Shown piece after piece: positions 1 to 7,802 of a DNA stretch of 64,000 bases; the stretch's first letter is position 1; each line of letters begins with the position of its first letter. The stretch lies in assembly GCF_900199455.1 (NCBI RefSeq), contig NZ_FZQR01000001.1, forward strand, positions 682,001-746,000. Direction: 5' to 3'. The translations under genes were made by a program, and so were the position numbers. The DNA is from Mesorhizobium carmichaelinearum. GTDB lineage: Bacteria > Pseudomonadota > Alphaproteobacteria > Rhizobiales > Rhizobiaceae. The notes beneath the pieces were generated by a model. That model had not been told where the DNA came from, searched no databases, and worked only from the letters and a program-made list of their open reading frames with translations.

Positions 1-80
1 AAACAAACTTCCGTGTGCCCGCCAAGGCGCGCCACCGCAAGCATAATTTGTTAAGCGGCTTCGGTTCCGCCAGCGCGCTG

Positions 81-1184
81 TCAGACCTGTTCGATGCGCA
101 GCATGTGGTTGTCCCAGACATAATCCGGTTCCGACCGCGTCGCGCCGCTGCCCTCGATGATCTCGCCGGCGCCCGTGGTGGCCATGAAGCCCGACCCCTC
201 CGGCGCCAGGCCGCAAACCTCGACCAGAGCGCTGGATGAAACGACCCGGCCGCTGGCCGTATCGATCACAACAAGCGAATTGCCTTCCGGCGATGAGACG
301 GCGACGGTGCCGGCAGCCGAATTGGCGGCGACGGAACCGATATAGTTGCGGAAGCCGGACAATACGTCCTGTGGCATGTCGAGCAGCTGCAACTCCTTGC
401 CGCGCACGGCGCGGCCGACCAGCAGCGGACGATCGGTACCCGGCCCCCTGTACTGGCAGCCGAACCAGACAGCACCGGATGGGTCAGTGTCCATGTGGCG
501 GATCGACAGCTGGTGCAGGGAAGCCGGCAATTCGTGCTTTTCGATGAGGTCGCCGGAGACGCGGTCGATCAGCATATAGGACGGCTTCATGGTGGCGATG
601 TTGAGCTCGGCGCGGCCATAGTCGGGATGCGTCTCAATGCCGCCATTGGCAACCGCGATCGTCCTGCCGTCGCCCAGCAGCAGAAGCTCATGCGGACCCA
701 TGCCGTAGGTCGGGAATTCGCCGATGCGACTGAATTTCGCCCGCGCGTCGTAGACGCCGACGACACCGGCGGCGTTGTCGAAATCGTTCTCGGTCGCATA
801 GAGCAGGGCGCCATCAGGAGAGAACACGCCATGGCCGAAGAAATGCCGGCCGGTGATGCTGGCGATGGTCTGCGGGGCATCGCGCCCGGTGTGGTCGAAC
901 ACCACGGCGAAGGTGCCGGGCTGGCGGGCGAAGACCACCGAGCGTTTCGATACGGGATCGAAGGTGACGTCATGGCCGCGATCGGGCAGGTCGATCGCAT
1001 GCAGCAGCTTGCCAGCCTCGGACAGCACGGCGGCGCCAAAACTGCCGTCACGCTTGACGAAAGCGGTCGCGAAGACGGCGTCGGCCGCGAGCGTCGCCGC
1101 CCACGCAGGCGGTGCCATAGCGGCGGCAAAGCCGATGCCGGCGGCTCTGAGGAAATCCCGGCGATCGATGAGCGGCGTGGGCAT
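81..1184 (-). CDS. DUF1513 domain protein, Tat-exported, last gene of iron operon
   Basis: Predicted 367-residue periplasmic protein. The N-terminus carries a twin-arginine signal (RRDFLRAAG at about residues 9-17, then a hydrophobic stretch ending near AWA). The body has repeated Gly/Asp-rich blade-like segments such as FGHGVFSPDG and YGMGPHELLLL, as in DUF1513 proteins, which are thought to form a beta-propeller. The ATG at 1184 lies 2 nt after the stop of the preceding imelysin-like gene, so the two are probably translationally coupled; the open frame runs further upstream but only inside that gene. Biochemical role is unknown. Tat export suggests it folds, perhaps with a cofactor, before export. 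Its constant association with imelysin and di-haem genes in this operon suggests a role in periplasmic iron handling (inference). Confidence 0.85.
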   Translation of the reverse strand: MPTPLIDRRDFLRAAGIGFAAAMAPPAWAATLAADAVFATAFVKRDGSFGAAVLSEAGKLLHAIDLPDRGHDVTFDPVSKRSVVFARQPGTFAVVFDHTGRDAPQTIASITGRHFFGHGVFSPDGALLYATENDFDNAAGVVGVYDARAKFSRIGEFPTYGMGPHELLLLGDGRTIAVANGGIETHPDYGRAELNIATMKPSYMLIDRVSGDLIEKHELPASLHQLSIRHMDTDPSGAVWFGCQYRGPGTDRPLLVGRAVRGKELQLLDMPQDVLSGFRNYIGSVAANSAAGTVAVSSPEGNSLVVIDTASGRVVSSSALVEVCGLAPEGSGFMATTGAGEIIEGSGATRSEPDYVWDNHMLRIEQV

Positions 1185-1186
1185 GC

Positions 1187-2266
1187 TCAGTCCCCATCCA
1201 GTGACGAAAAGCCGGCGGTCAGGCCGAATTCGTCGGTCAGCCTGGTGCCGATCAGGGTCGACAGGCTGGAGGTGATCAGCGCGAAATGCTCGAGTTTTTC
1301 GCGCAGCGCCGGGTCGGTGAGCGTCTTGTCGATAGGACCCTGAATCGACTTCGCGGTGGCGACGCCGTTGACCAGCTGGATATGGATCGATTCCGCCATC
1401 CAGCGCGCATCGGGCGGCAGCGCATCGCCAAGTTTGGAGGCCTGGAACAGCGCATCGATGCCGGCGAGATTTCCGGCCAGCGCATTGGCGGTGTTTTGCG
1501 ACCGCCAGTAGATCGCCTGCTTCGGCTTGTCCGCATCCGGCTTGGCCCCAAGGAAGCCTTTCAGGCGGACGTCCCTCACCATCTCCAGCTCGTTGATGAA
1601 GACGCCGACCAGTTCGGTCACCGCCTCGTTGCCGTCGCGGTAGAGCGCGTTTTGCGGCCCCGGATTGGCCCAGAGCGCGGCAAAGCCGTCCGGCTTGTTC
1701 CAAGCTGTGCTGACGTCACTAGCCATGGTTTCGATATTGCCGGCAACCGCTGCGCCATAGGCGCAGCGATAGGGGTCATCCTTGCCCGTCAGCGCATCGG
1801 CGCCATCGCCGAAAAGCACGAATTCCAGCGCGCCGAGCCCCTGCATGGCAATGCTCTTGCCTGCCAGCTGTGCCGGATTGATGGCATTCGGGTCCTCGGC
1901 GGACAATACCGCCTGCACCTGTTTCAGGCCGAGGCCCTTGCGATCCGGCCAATAGAGGATGCGCTCCAGCAGGTTGTTCTCCTTGATCGGCCCGAAACCG
2001 ATGATTTCGGCCGACGACCAGGCATAGACCGTGGCCGAAAACTCCGCCCGCGCCGCGTCGAGTTCCCCTTGCGAGGGCGCTTCGCAGAGCTTGTGCATCG
2101 CCTTCGTCAGGGTTTCGGCATGCTGGTGCAGGTCGGCATAGGCCGGGCGGACAAAGCCGTCGATCGCCCGCTGGATGATATCGGAGGCTTTCACCGCCGC
2201 CGATGCCGGGAAAACACTGAGCAGAGCCAGCGGAAGAACGAGAACCAGTGCAGAGCGCTTCAGCAT
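1187..2266 (-). CDS. imelysin-family protein with degenerate GxHxxE motif
   Basis: 359-residue secreted imelysin (peptidase M75-like) protein. It has a Sec signal peptide (hydrophobic residues 6-20, cleavage after about SASA). Imelysins are periplasmic or surface all-helical proteins linked to iron uptake (ICMP, IrpA, EfeO-like). The family signature GxHxxE appears here as GLGALE (residues 143-148), so the His is replaced by Gly while the Glu is kept. It is the second imelysin of the operon; the first (4707-5996) keeps the His. The ATG at 2266 overlaps the upstream di-haem gene's stop as TGATG, which fixes the start and suggests coupling. It may have lost a metal ligand and act as a scaffold, or use another site (inference). 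Confidence 0.88.
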   Translation of the reverse strand: MLKRSALVLVLPLALLSVFPASAAVKASDIIQRAIDGFVRPAYADLHQHAETLTKAMHKLCEAPSQGELDAARAEFSATVYAWSSAEIIGFGPIKENNLLERILYWPDRKGLGLKQVQAVLSAEDPNAINPAQLAGKSIAMQGLGALEFVLFGDGADALTGKDDPYRCAYGAAVAGNIETMASDVSTAWNKPDGFAALWANPGPQNALYRDGNEAVTELVGVFINELEMVRDVRLKGFLGAKPDADKPKQAIYWRSQNTANALAGNLAGIDALFQASKLGDALPPDARWMAESIHIQLVNGVATAKSIQGPIDKTLTDPALREKLEHFALITSSLSTLIGTRLTDEFGLTAGFSSLDGD

Positions 2267-3867
2267 CACAGTGACTCCAGAAATTTGACCAGTGCATCGC
2301 GCTCGGCCGCGTTGGTGGCGGCAAAGCGGTCGCGCGCCTTCTGCGCCTCGCCACCATGCCATAGGATCGCCTCGGTCAAGCTGCGCGCGCGCCCATCGTG
2401 CAGAAAGAAAGTGTTGCCGTTGACGGTCTCGGTGAGGCCAATACCCCACAGCGGCGGGGTGCGCCATTCGCTGCCTGTTGCATCTCCCACCGCCTGGCCG
2501 TCGGCCAGGTCGGGTCCCATGTCGTGCAGCAGGAAATCGGAATAGGGCCAGATCAACTGGAAGGCCTGCGCCTTGTTGGGCGCATCGCGGCGGGTGACGA
2601 ATTTCGGCGTATGGCAGGCAACGCAGCCGATCTCGTAGAAGACCTTCTTGCCGGCGAGCACGTCAGGCGCAGCGAGATCGCGGCGCGCCGGTACCGCCAG
2701 GTTCTGCGAATAGAAGGTGACGAGATCCATCACCGGCGGCGGTGCCTCGACCGGACCGAGGCGCGCCTGCACACCATTCGGCATGGCGAGGCATTTTGCT
2801 TCGGCGGCGGTGCAATCGCCCCAATGTTTCGGTTCTTCCGGCGTCGAGATGCCGATGTCGCCGGCAAAGGCGTCCGCCGCCTGCTGACGGATCGACGCGG
2901 TCTGCGCCTTCCAGCCGAAACGGCCAAGCGTCAGTTCCCCGCTCTGGCCGTCACGCTCGATATTGGGTCGGCCGGAAATGCCGTCGCCGTCCAAATCGTC
3001 CGGGTCGGCGTGGGCCAGAATGTCAGCCGGTGCGATCTGCTCGATCAGACCAAGGCCGATCATCGGCGGAGTCAGGCGCGGCGACAGCGTGGTGCGCGGA
3101 TCGAGCGGCCCATAGGCGAGATCGGTGACGGAGTAGCTGGGTTGGCGCAGGGAAACCACGGTACCGTCCGTCAGCTCCACCTTACGTTCCTGATAGTCGA
3201 CATGCATGCGGCCTTCGCCGGGCAGGCCGGGCACGGCGAGCTCCTGCAACTGCGTGCCATAGACTGGATCGGGAAAATTGAGCAATTGGTGGCTGGCAAT
3301 GGCTGCTTTTTCGTCGGCGCTGCTGGCGTCGCGCGCCAGCCGCAGGAACATCGAGGTGGTTCCGACATCGCCTTGTGGCGGACGACCGCGGCCGTCCTTC
3401 AGGTGGCAGTTCTGGCAGGCGCGTTCATTGAACAGCGGACCAAGTCCGTCGGACGCCTGCGTCGAGGATGGCGACGACACCCAGTTCTTGCGGAACAGAG
3501 CGTTGCCGAGCTTGAAAGTGCCCTCTTCCTCGAAGCTGATGTTGGCCGAGGATTGCGAGAAGGCGTCGCGGTCGACCTCCTTCTCCGAGGTGCCAGCGCC
3601 GCCTTGCATCAGCTCGAACGGCTCGGGTTTGGAGAAATCCGTAGTCGGCCTAGTGACGGCGATGACGCGCGCCTGATCTTTTGGATTGAGGTCGCTGCGC
3701 GTGGTGGCGAGCCCGGCCGGCTGAAGCCCGCCGGCAATCGCGGACGATGTCAGCGTCAGCACAAGAATGGTGCAGCGCCGACGAGCCGATCCGGCTGGTC
3801 TTTTCAGGAGTAACGGCGAGCCGGCGGCCCGCCGCGAGCGGCGCAAGAATTCTAAGAGGCGCCGCAT
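2266..3867 (-). CDS. di-haem oxidoreductase (DUF1111 / thiol oxidoreductase-like)
   Basis: 533 residues. Two c-type haem motifs are visible, CQNCH at 151-155 and CVACH at 415-419, the arrangement of the family annotated as di-haem oxidoreductase, putative peroxidase. A hydrophobic segment at about 33-56 preceded by many Arg residues is a Sec signal or anchor, placing the haems in the periplasm. A calcium-like loop rich in Asp (DPDDLDGDG, 288-296) lies between the haems. The gene starts 12 nt after bacterioferritin and overlaps the following imelysin-like gene by one base. A plausible role is electron transfer or peroxide/iron redox chemistry partnering the imelysins, loosely parallel to EfeB in EfeUOB systems; this is inference. 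The first ATG is used; a slightly later start is possible because the Arg-rich N-terminus is unusually long. Confidence 0.87.
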   Translation of the reverse strand: MRRLLEFLRRSRRAAGSPLLLKRPAGSARRRCTILVLTLTSSAIAGGLQPAGLATTRSDLNPKDQARVIAVTRPTTDFSKPEPFELMQGGAGTSEKEVDRDAFSQSSANISFEEEGTFKLGNALFRKNWVSSPSSTQASDGLGPLFNERACQNCHLKDGRGRPPQGDVGTTSMFLRLARDASSADEKAAIASHQLLNFPDPVYGTQLQELAVPGLPGEGRMHVDYQERKVELTDGTVVSLRQPSYSVTDLAYGPLDPRTTLSPRLTPPMIGLGLIEQIAPADILAHADPDDLDGDGISGRPNIERDGQSGELTLGRFGWKAQTASIRQQAADAFAGDIGISTPEEPKHWGDCTAAEAKCLAMPNGVQARLGPVEAPPPVMDLVTFYSQNLAVPARRDLAAPDVLAGKKVFYEIGCVACHTPKFVTRRDAPNKAQAFQLIWPYSDFLLHDMGPDLADGQAVGDATGSEWRTPPLWGIGLTETVNGNTFFLHDGRARSLTEAILWHGGEAQKARDRFAATNAAERDALVKFLESL

Positions 3868-3879
3868 TCCCGCATGCCT

Positions 3880-4365
3880 TTACTCCGCCTCGTTGGCCGA
3901 GTCGGCGTTGAGCTGGCCGTATTTCTCCTCGCCGATCGAGGCGAGCAGGTCGAGCTGCGTCTCGAGGAAGTCGATGTGACCTTCCTCGTCAGCCAGCAGA
4001 TCCTCGAACAGTTTCATCGTCACGTAATCGCCAATCTCGTGGCAGATCTCGCGCGAACGCTTGTAGGCAGTGCGCGCGTCATATTCGCCGGCAAGGTCGG
4101 ATTCGAGCACTTCCTTGACGTTCTGCCCGATGCGCAGCGGCGCCACGGACTGCAGGTTCGGATGGCCTTCAAGGAAGATGATGCGGGCGATGAGCTTGTC
4201 GGCGTGGTGCATCTCCTCGATCGATTCGGCCCGCTCCTTCTTGGCCAGCTTGGTGTAGCCCCAGTCCTCGAGCAGACGGAAATGCACCCAATATTGATTG
4301 ACGGCTCCAAGCTCCAGGAAAAGAGCCTCGTTAAGCCGCTCGATGATCTGAATTTCGCCTTTCAT
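3880..4365 (-). CDS. bfr: bacterioferritin
   Basis: 161-residue haem-containing iron-storage ferritin. All expected ferroxidase ligands are in place: Glu18, Glu51, His54, Glu94, Glu127 and His130, together with the haem-axial Met52. It therefore should form the 24-mer shell, oxidise Fe(II) and store it in the cytoplasm. Its start overlaps the end of the bfd gene by 35 nt and it is followed after 12 nt by the di-haem gene, so it sits inside the iron operon rather than alone. Start at 4365 is supported by the conserved N-terminus [12 protein letters not shown] and an upstream GGGAG. Regulation is expected from the Irr-type palindrome at 6249-6269. Confidence 0.97.
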   Translation of the reverse strand: MKGEIQIIERLNEALFLELGAVNQYWVHFRLLEDWGYTKLAKKERAESIEEMHHADKLIARIIFLEGHPNLQSVAPLRIGQNVKEVLESDLAGEYDARTAYKRSREICHEIGDYVTMKLFEDLLADEEGHIDFLETQLDLLASIGEEKYGQLNADSANEAE

Positions 4366-4642
4366 GGGTTCTGCTCCCGTATTGGACGCGCAGGCCTCTG
4401 ACGCGATCCAGATGTGAAACGATATCCACGCCGCTCGCCTCCGAGCGGGCGTGGTAATTTTCGGTGACCCGGATGATCGTTTCGACCACATTTGGGAAGC
4501 AGCCGCAACAGCGGCCACGCTTTTGCATCGAGTGGTAGACCTTGGCCGGCACGATAAGTTGCCAGGGATCCTGGTCCAGCAGCCCGATGATCGTCTGCTC
4601 GATCTCCTTCTCCGTGATGATGTTGCAATGGCAGATCAGCAT
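4331..4642 (-). CDS. bfd: bacterioferritin-associated ferredoxin
   Basis: 103-residue BFD-like [2Fe-2S] protein. The cluster ligands are visible as Cys4 and Cys6 (ICHCN) and Cys45 and Cys48 (RCCGCF), the BFD spacing. In enterobacteria and Pseudomonas, Bfd reduces the ferric core of bacterioferritin and releases iron. Here bfd immediately precedes and overlaps bfr, so storage and release are co-transcribed. The protein is longer than the usual 60-70 residues; the extra C-terminal part (from about residue 70) overlaps the bfr start in another frame and may be non-conserved. It begins 64 nt downstream of the imelysin stop. Confidence 0.93.
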   Translation of the reverse strand: MLICHCNIITEKEIEQTIIGLLDQDPWQLIVPAKVYHSMQKRGRCCGCFPNVVETIIRVTENYHARSEASGVDIVSHLDRVRGLRVQYGSRTHERRNSDHRAA

Positions 4643-4706
4643 ACGTTTGCTCAGATGGCTGACGGCGCCTCCCGCGCCGTTTGGCTGGTATTTATCTTGA
4701 CGGCGC

Positions 4707-5996
4707 TTACTTGAACACCTTGTCGGGCGCGTCGAGGCTGTCGGAGCCTTCGAAGGCGATGGCGTTGAGTTTCAGCGAGCCGACGGCGCGTTCGATCGAC
4801 TTGGTCTGGTCGATCAAGGCGTCGATCGCCGCCTGCACCGTGGCGTTGCCTGCCGTGTTGCCCTCGGCGATCTGCTGGTCATAGGCCTCACCGGCTTCCG
4901 CCCGTGCCTTAATCGCTTCCATCTTGGCGACAGTGACATCGAGCTTGTCGGACAGTTCCTTGTCGATCGCCGGATCGGCGGTCTTGACCATGTCGTGCAC
5001 CGAAGGTCCGGAAACGACGGTGCCGTCAAGGCGGGTGTAGTTGGCAAGGTAGGCAGCCCGGATGCCGATCGCGTCATAGAGGTGCGAATTGTAGGTGTTG
5101 TCGGAGAAGCAGTCTTGCTCCTCCTCCGGATCATGCAGCAGGAGGCCGAGTTTCATGCGCTCGCCAGCCAGCTCGCCGTAGGACAGCGAGCCCATGCCGG
5201 TGAAGATGATCGAGATCGCCGTGTTCGGCTCGCCATCGACCAGGTTCTTGCGCGCCGCGCCGTCTTCCTTCCAGTCGTTGACCATCTTCTGCAGGTCGGA
5301 GACCAGCAGGGTGGTGGCGGACTTCAGATATTCGGCACGGCGGTCGCAATTGCCGCCGGTGCAGTTCTTGAGGTCGTAGTCGGTGTAGGGGCGCTCGCCG
5401 GCGCCCGGGCCGGTGCCGTGCAGGTCCTGGCCCCAGAGCAGGAATTCGATGGCGTGATAGCCGGTGGCGACATTGGCCTCGATACCGCCGGCTTGCTGCA
5501 ATGTGCCGGAGAGGAATTCCGGCGAAAGCTTAGACGCGTCGACCTTCTTGCCGTTGATCTCGATTTCCTTGTTGGCGATCACATTGGCCGTATAGAGCGA
5601 ATTCGTGTCCGATTCCGTGCCGTAGCTCTTGGCGACATAGTCGATCAGGCCCTCGTCCAGCGGCCAGGAATTCACCTCGCCTTCCCAATCGTCGACGACC
5701 TTGTTACCGAAGCGGTAGACCTCGGTCTGCTGGTAGGGCACGCGCGCGGCCTTCCAGGCGTCGCGGGCGGCCTTGAGCGTTTCCACCGAAGGCTTGGCCA
5801 GCAGCGCGTCGACCGCCTTGTCGAGGGCCTGTGCCGTGGTCAGTGAATCCTCGTATTTGGCGAGCCCGATGTCGGCATAGGTCTTGATAACGGCCTTTGC
5901 GTCGGTTTCCGCCTTGGCAGGCAGCACAAACACCGCCGCCGTCAGCAGCGCCGTGGCCCCAATCGCCGCAAGCCTGCCGCCGTATCGTGCTGTCAT
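4707..5996 (-). CDS. imelysin family protein (first gene of iron operon)
   Basis: 429-residue secreted imelysin/M75 protein with a clear Sec signal (hydrophobic 9-25, cleavage after AKA at about 29). The family motif is intact: GYHAIEFLLWGQ at 179-190, giving GxHxxE with His181 and Glu184. Members bind iron and act in periplasmic iron acquisition or handling, though catalytic peptidase activity is doubtful. Start at 5996 has a GGAGAG ribosome-binding site about 7 nt upstream. It is the first gene of the minus-strand operon that continues into bfd, bfr, the di-haem gene, a second imelysin and DUF1513. A 250-nt leader separates it from the iron-control palindrome. Confidence 0.92.
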   Translation of the reverse strand: MTARYGGRLAAIGATALLTAAVFVLPAKAETDAKAVIKTYADIGLAKYEDSLTTAQALDKAVDALLAKPSVETLKAARDAWKAARVPYQQTEVYRFGNKVVDDWEGEVNSWPLDEGLIDYVAKSYGTESDTNSLYTANVIANKEIEINGKKVDASKLSPEFLSGTLQQAGGIEANVATGYHAIEFLLWGQDLHGTGPGAGERPYTDYDLKNCTGGNCDRRAEYLKSATTLLVSDLQKMVNDWKEDGAARKNLVDGEPNTAISIIFTGMGSLSYGELAGERMKLGLLLHDPEEEQDCFSDNTYNSHLYDAIGIRAAYLANYTRLDGTVVSGPSVHDMVKTADPAIDKELSDKLDVTVAKMEAIKARAEAGEAYDQQIAEGNTAGNATVQAAIDALIDQTKSIERAVGSLKLNAIAFEGSDSLDAPDKVFK

Positions 5997-6429
5997 TATC
6001 GCTCTCCAGTTTCTCGGAAATTTTATAAACGGCGCATGCGGCGACCGGCGCCAGGCCAGGTCGACGCCATAAGGCGCAAGACTTGCCGCGCCATCGCGCG
6101 GTTCGCGGAAGAAAGACACCAAAATGCCTCCAATCGAACGGGTTCAAGGCCCAGACATCAAAGGGATGCGCCAACGCGCAGGCTTCCATAAAGCTGCGAC
6201 GCCGATGGAAGTCAATGAAAATCGACGGGAAAAGCCAATCGAAACAACAGTTTAGAATTATTCTAAACTAGAAAGCTCAACTTTATACCCTTGCTGCACC
6301 GACCTCGCTGCGGAACTGTACGATTGACAGCCGCCATTCCGGGTGCGACCCGCAAACGCCGTCTTGCGGCGGCCCCAGACAATTGCCACCTGGCGAGACG
6401 TCCTAGAATCGAAGCGGGATTGGAATGCG
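5997..6429. other. 433-bp divergent intergenic region between iron operon and ferredoxin reductase
   Basis: This gap separates the minus-strand imelysin operon from the plus-strand FAD reductase. Its main content is the iron-control palindrome at 6249-6269. The 250 nt between the palindrome and the imelysin start contain an open frame on the minus strand, but it has no family resemblance, so I treat this part as a long 5' leader. On the plus side, TTTATA near 6282-6287 could serve as a -10 element for the reductase. I see no RNA gene or repeat here. Confidence 0.5.
6249..6269. promoter_or_regulatory. Irr-type iron control element (ICE) palindrome
   Basis: The core reads TTTAGAATTATTCTAAA, a perfect inverted repeat (TTTAGAA / TTCTAAA with a 3-nt spacer). 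It extends by A-T and G-C pairs to 9-bp arms covering all 21 positions. This matches the ICE consensus bound by the iron regulator Irr in Rhizobiales. It lies upstream of the imelysin-bfd-bfr operon on the minus strand and about 160 bp upstream of the plus-strand ferredoxin reductase, so it could control both. From family knowledge, Irr accumulates in low iron and represses storage genes such as bfr. Binding here is predicted, not shown. Confidence 0.85.
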
Positions 6430-7683
6430 ATGAAGAACGGCGTGGTCATTGTCGGTGCGGGTCATGCGGGCGTGCAAGCGGCCGCCAGTCTGCGCGAGGA
6501 CGGCTATGACGGACCGGTGATCCTCATCGGCGACGAGAACGAGCTGCCCTACCACAAGCCGCCGCTGTCGAAGACGTTCATCAAGGATGCCGAGGCCAAA
6601 CCGCAACCCTTGCGCGGCGAGGCCTTTTATACCGGCAGCGCCATCGACTACCGGCCGGGCATCCGGATCGACCGTATCGATACCGGCCGCCGCAGCCTGG
6701 AGATATCAGGCGGCGGCGCGCTTGCCTTCGACCATCTGATCCTGGCGACCGGGTCGCGCCCGCGCACCCTGCCACTACCTGGCTCGGACCTGTCCGGCGT
6801 TTTGTCTCTGCGCTCGCTCGCCGATGCGCGGCTGATCCGCGACCTCAGCGCTCAGAGCGAAGACGTCGTCATCCTCGGCGGCGGCTTTATCGGCCTGGAG
6901 ATCGCCGCGACATTGCGTGCGGCCGGCCGCACGGTGACAGTCGTGGAAGCGGTCGACCGGCTGCTCGGCCGCGCCGTGGCCCCTGTGGTGGCGAGCCATG
7001 TCCGGCAAAGGCTGGAAGCGACCGGCGTGCGCATTCTGACTGGCACCTCGATTTCAAAACTCGAAGGCGAAAACGGCCATGTCGTCGCCGCGATCACCTC
7101 GTCAGGTGAAAGGCTGCCGGCGCGCATGGTCATTGTCGGTATCGGCGCCGTGCCGAATGTCGAACTGGCGCAGGCCGCCGGCCTCACCATTGCCAACGGC
7201 ATCCGTGTCGACCTCCAGATGCGCAGTTCAGTGCCGGAAATCCTCGCCATCGGCGACGCCGCCTCCTACCGCCACTGGTTCACCGGCGGCGATGTGCGGC
7301 TGGAATCGGTGCAGAACGCCACCGACCAGGCGCGGCTTGCGGCGCGCACGATTACCGGTCACGCCGATGCCTATTCGGCGGTGCCATGGTTCTGGTCCGA
7401 CATTGGCGACATGAAATTGCAGATGGTCGGCCTGACCGCCGGCGGCGACAGCCATGTCGTGCTGGGCGACCTGCCCGGCAATAAATTCTCGATCTACCAC
7501 TATACCGGCGACCGGCTGCTCGGCATCGAATCCGTCAACCGCCCTGGTGATCACATGCTCGGCCGCAAGATGCTCGGCGCCGGCTTCTCGCCGACACCGG
7601 AAACCGTGGCCATGGGTCCTGAAGGCTTGAAAGCGGCGCTGGCTGCTTTTCAGCAGGAGGAGCCTGCAAGGGCTGCGGGATAG
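6430..7683 (+). CDS. FAD-dependent ferredoxin/rubredoxin reductase-type oxidoreductase
   Basis: 417-residue two-dinucleotide-domain flavoprotein. The FAD-binding GAGHAG is at 9-14, the ATGSRPR motif at 106-112, the NAD(P)H-binding GGGFIG at 150-155 and the second FAD motif near EILAIGDAA. Length and order match NAD(P)H-dependent ferredoxin or putidaredoxin reductases (ThcD/CamA/rubredoxin reductase group). The start at MKNGVV is preferred to longer in-frame options because it places GxGxxG at the normal distance from the N-terminus. It is transcribed away from the iron operon across the shared iron box. One attractive but unproven role is to reduce the BFD ferredoxin encoded opposite, supplying electrons for iron release from bacterioferritin. 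A role in monooxygenase electron transfer is the alternative. Confidence 0.87.
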   Translation: MKNGVVIVGAGHAGVQAAASLREDGYDGPVILIGDENELPYHKPPLSKTFIKDAEAKPQPLRGEAFYTGSAIDYRPGIRIDRIDTGRRSLEISGGGALAFDHLILATGSRPRTLPLPGSDLSGVLSLRSLADARLIRDLSAQSEDVVILGGGFIGLEIAATLRAAGRTVTVVEAVDRLLGRAVAPVVASHVRQRLEATGVRILTGTSISKLEGENGHVVAAITSSGERLPARMVIVGIGAVPNVELAQAAGLTIANGIRVDLQMRSSVPEILAIGDAASYRHWFTGGDVRLESVQNATDQARLAARTITGHADAYSAVPWFWSDIGDMKLQMVGLTAGGDSHVVLGDLPGNKFSIYHYTGDRLLGIESVNRPGDHMLGRKMLGAGFSPTPETVAMGPEGLKAALAAFQQEEPARAAG

Positions 7684-7691
7684 ACACCCTT

Positions 7692-7794
7692 ACCCTCCCC
7701 CTTGTGGGGAGGGTCGCTGCGAAGCAGCGGGGTGGGGGTCGGCGCCAAGCCCCCCACCCGGACCTGCGGTCCGACCTCCCCACGAGGGGGAGGT
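7692..7794. repeat. palindromic intergenic repeat between convergent genes
   Basis: Left arm 7692-7715 (CCTCCCCCTTGTGGGGAGGG core) and right arm 7772-7794 (GACCTCCCCACGAGGGGGAGG with minor differences) are inverted copies, separated by about 55 bp that itself contains GGGGTGGGGG / CCCCCCACCC complementarity. It fills the space between the reductase stop and the gabT stop. Similar G/C-rich palindromes are scattered through Mesorhizobium genomes. It could fold in RNA from both strands and act as a bidirectional terminator; there is no U-run. Confidence 0.75.
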
Positions 7795-7802
7795 AAAGAG
7801 GT

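Noticed and set aside
2398..3813. Long open frame on the plus strand, 471 codons
   Set aside because: Antisense to the di-haem gene; the opposite strand has haem motifs and operon context, this one has none.
5704..6189. Minus-strand frame in the leader of the first imelysin, considered as a leader peptide gene
   Set aside because: It runs far into the imelysin gene in another frame and has no family resemblance.
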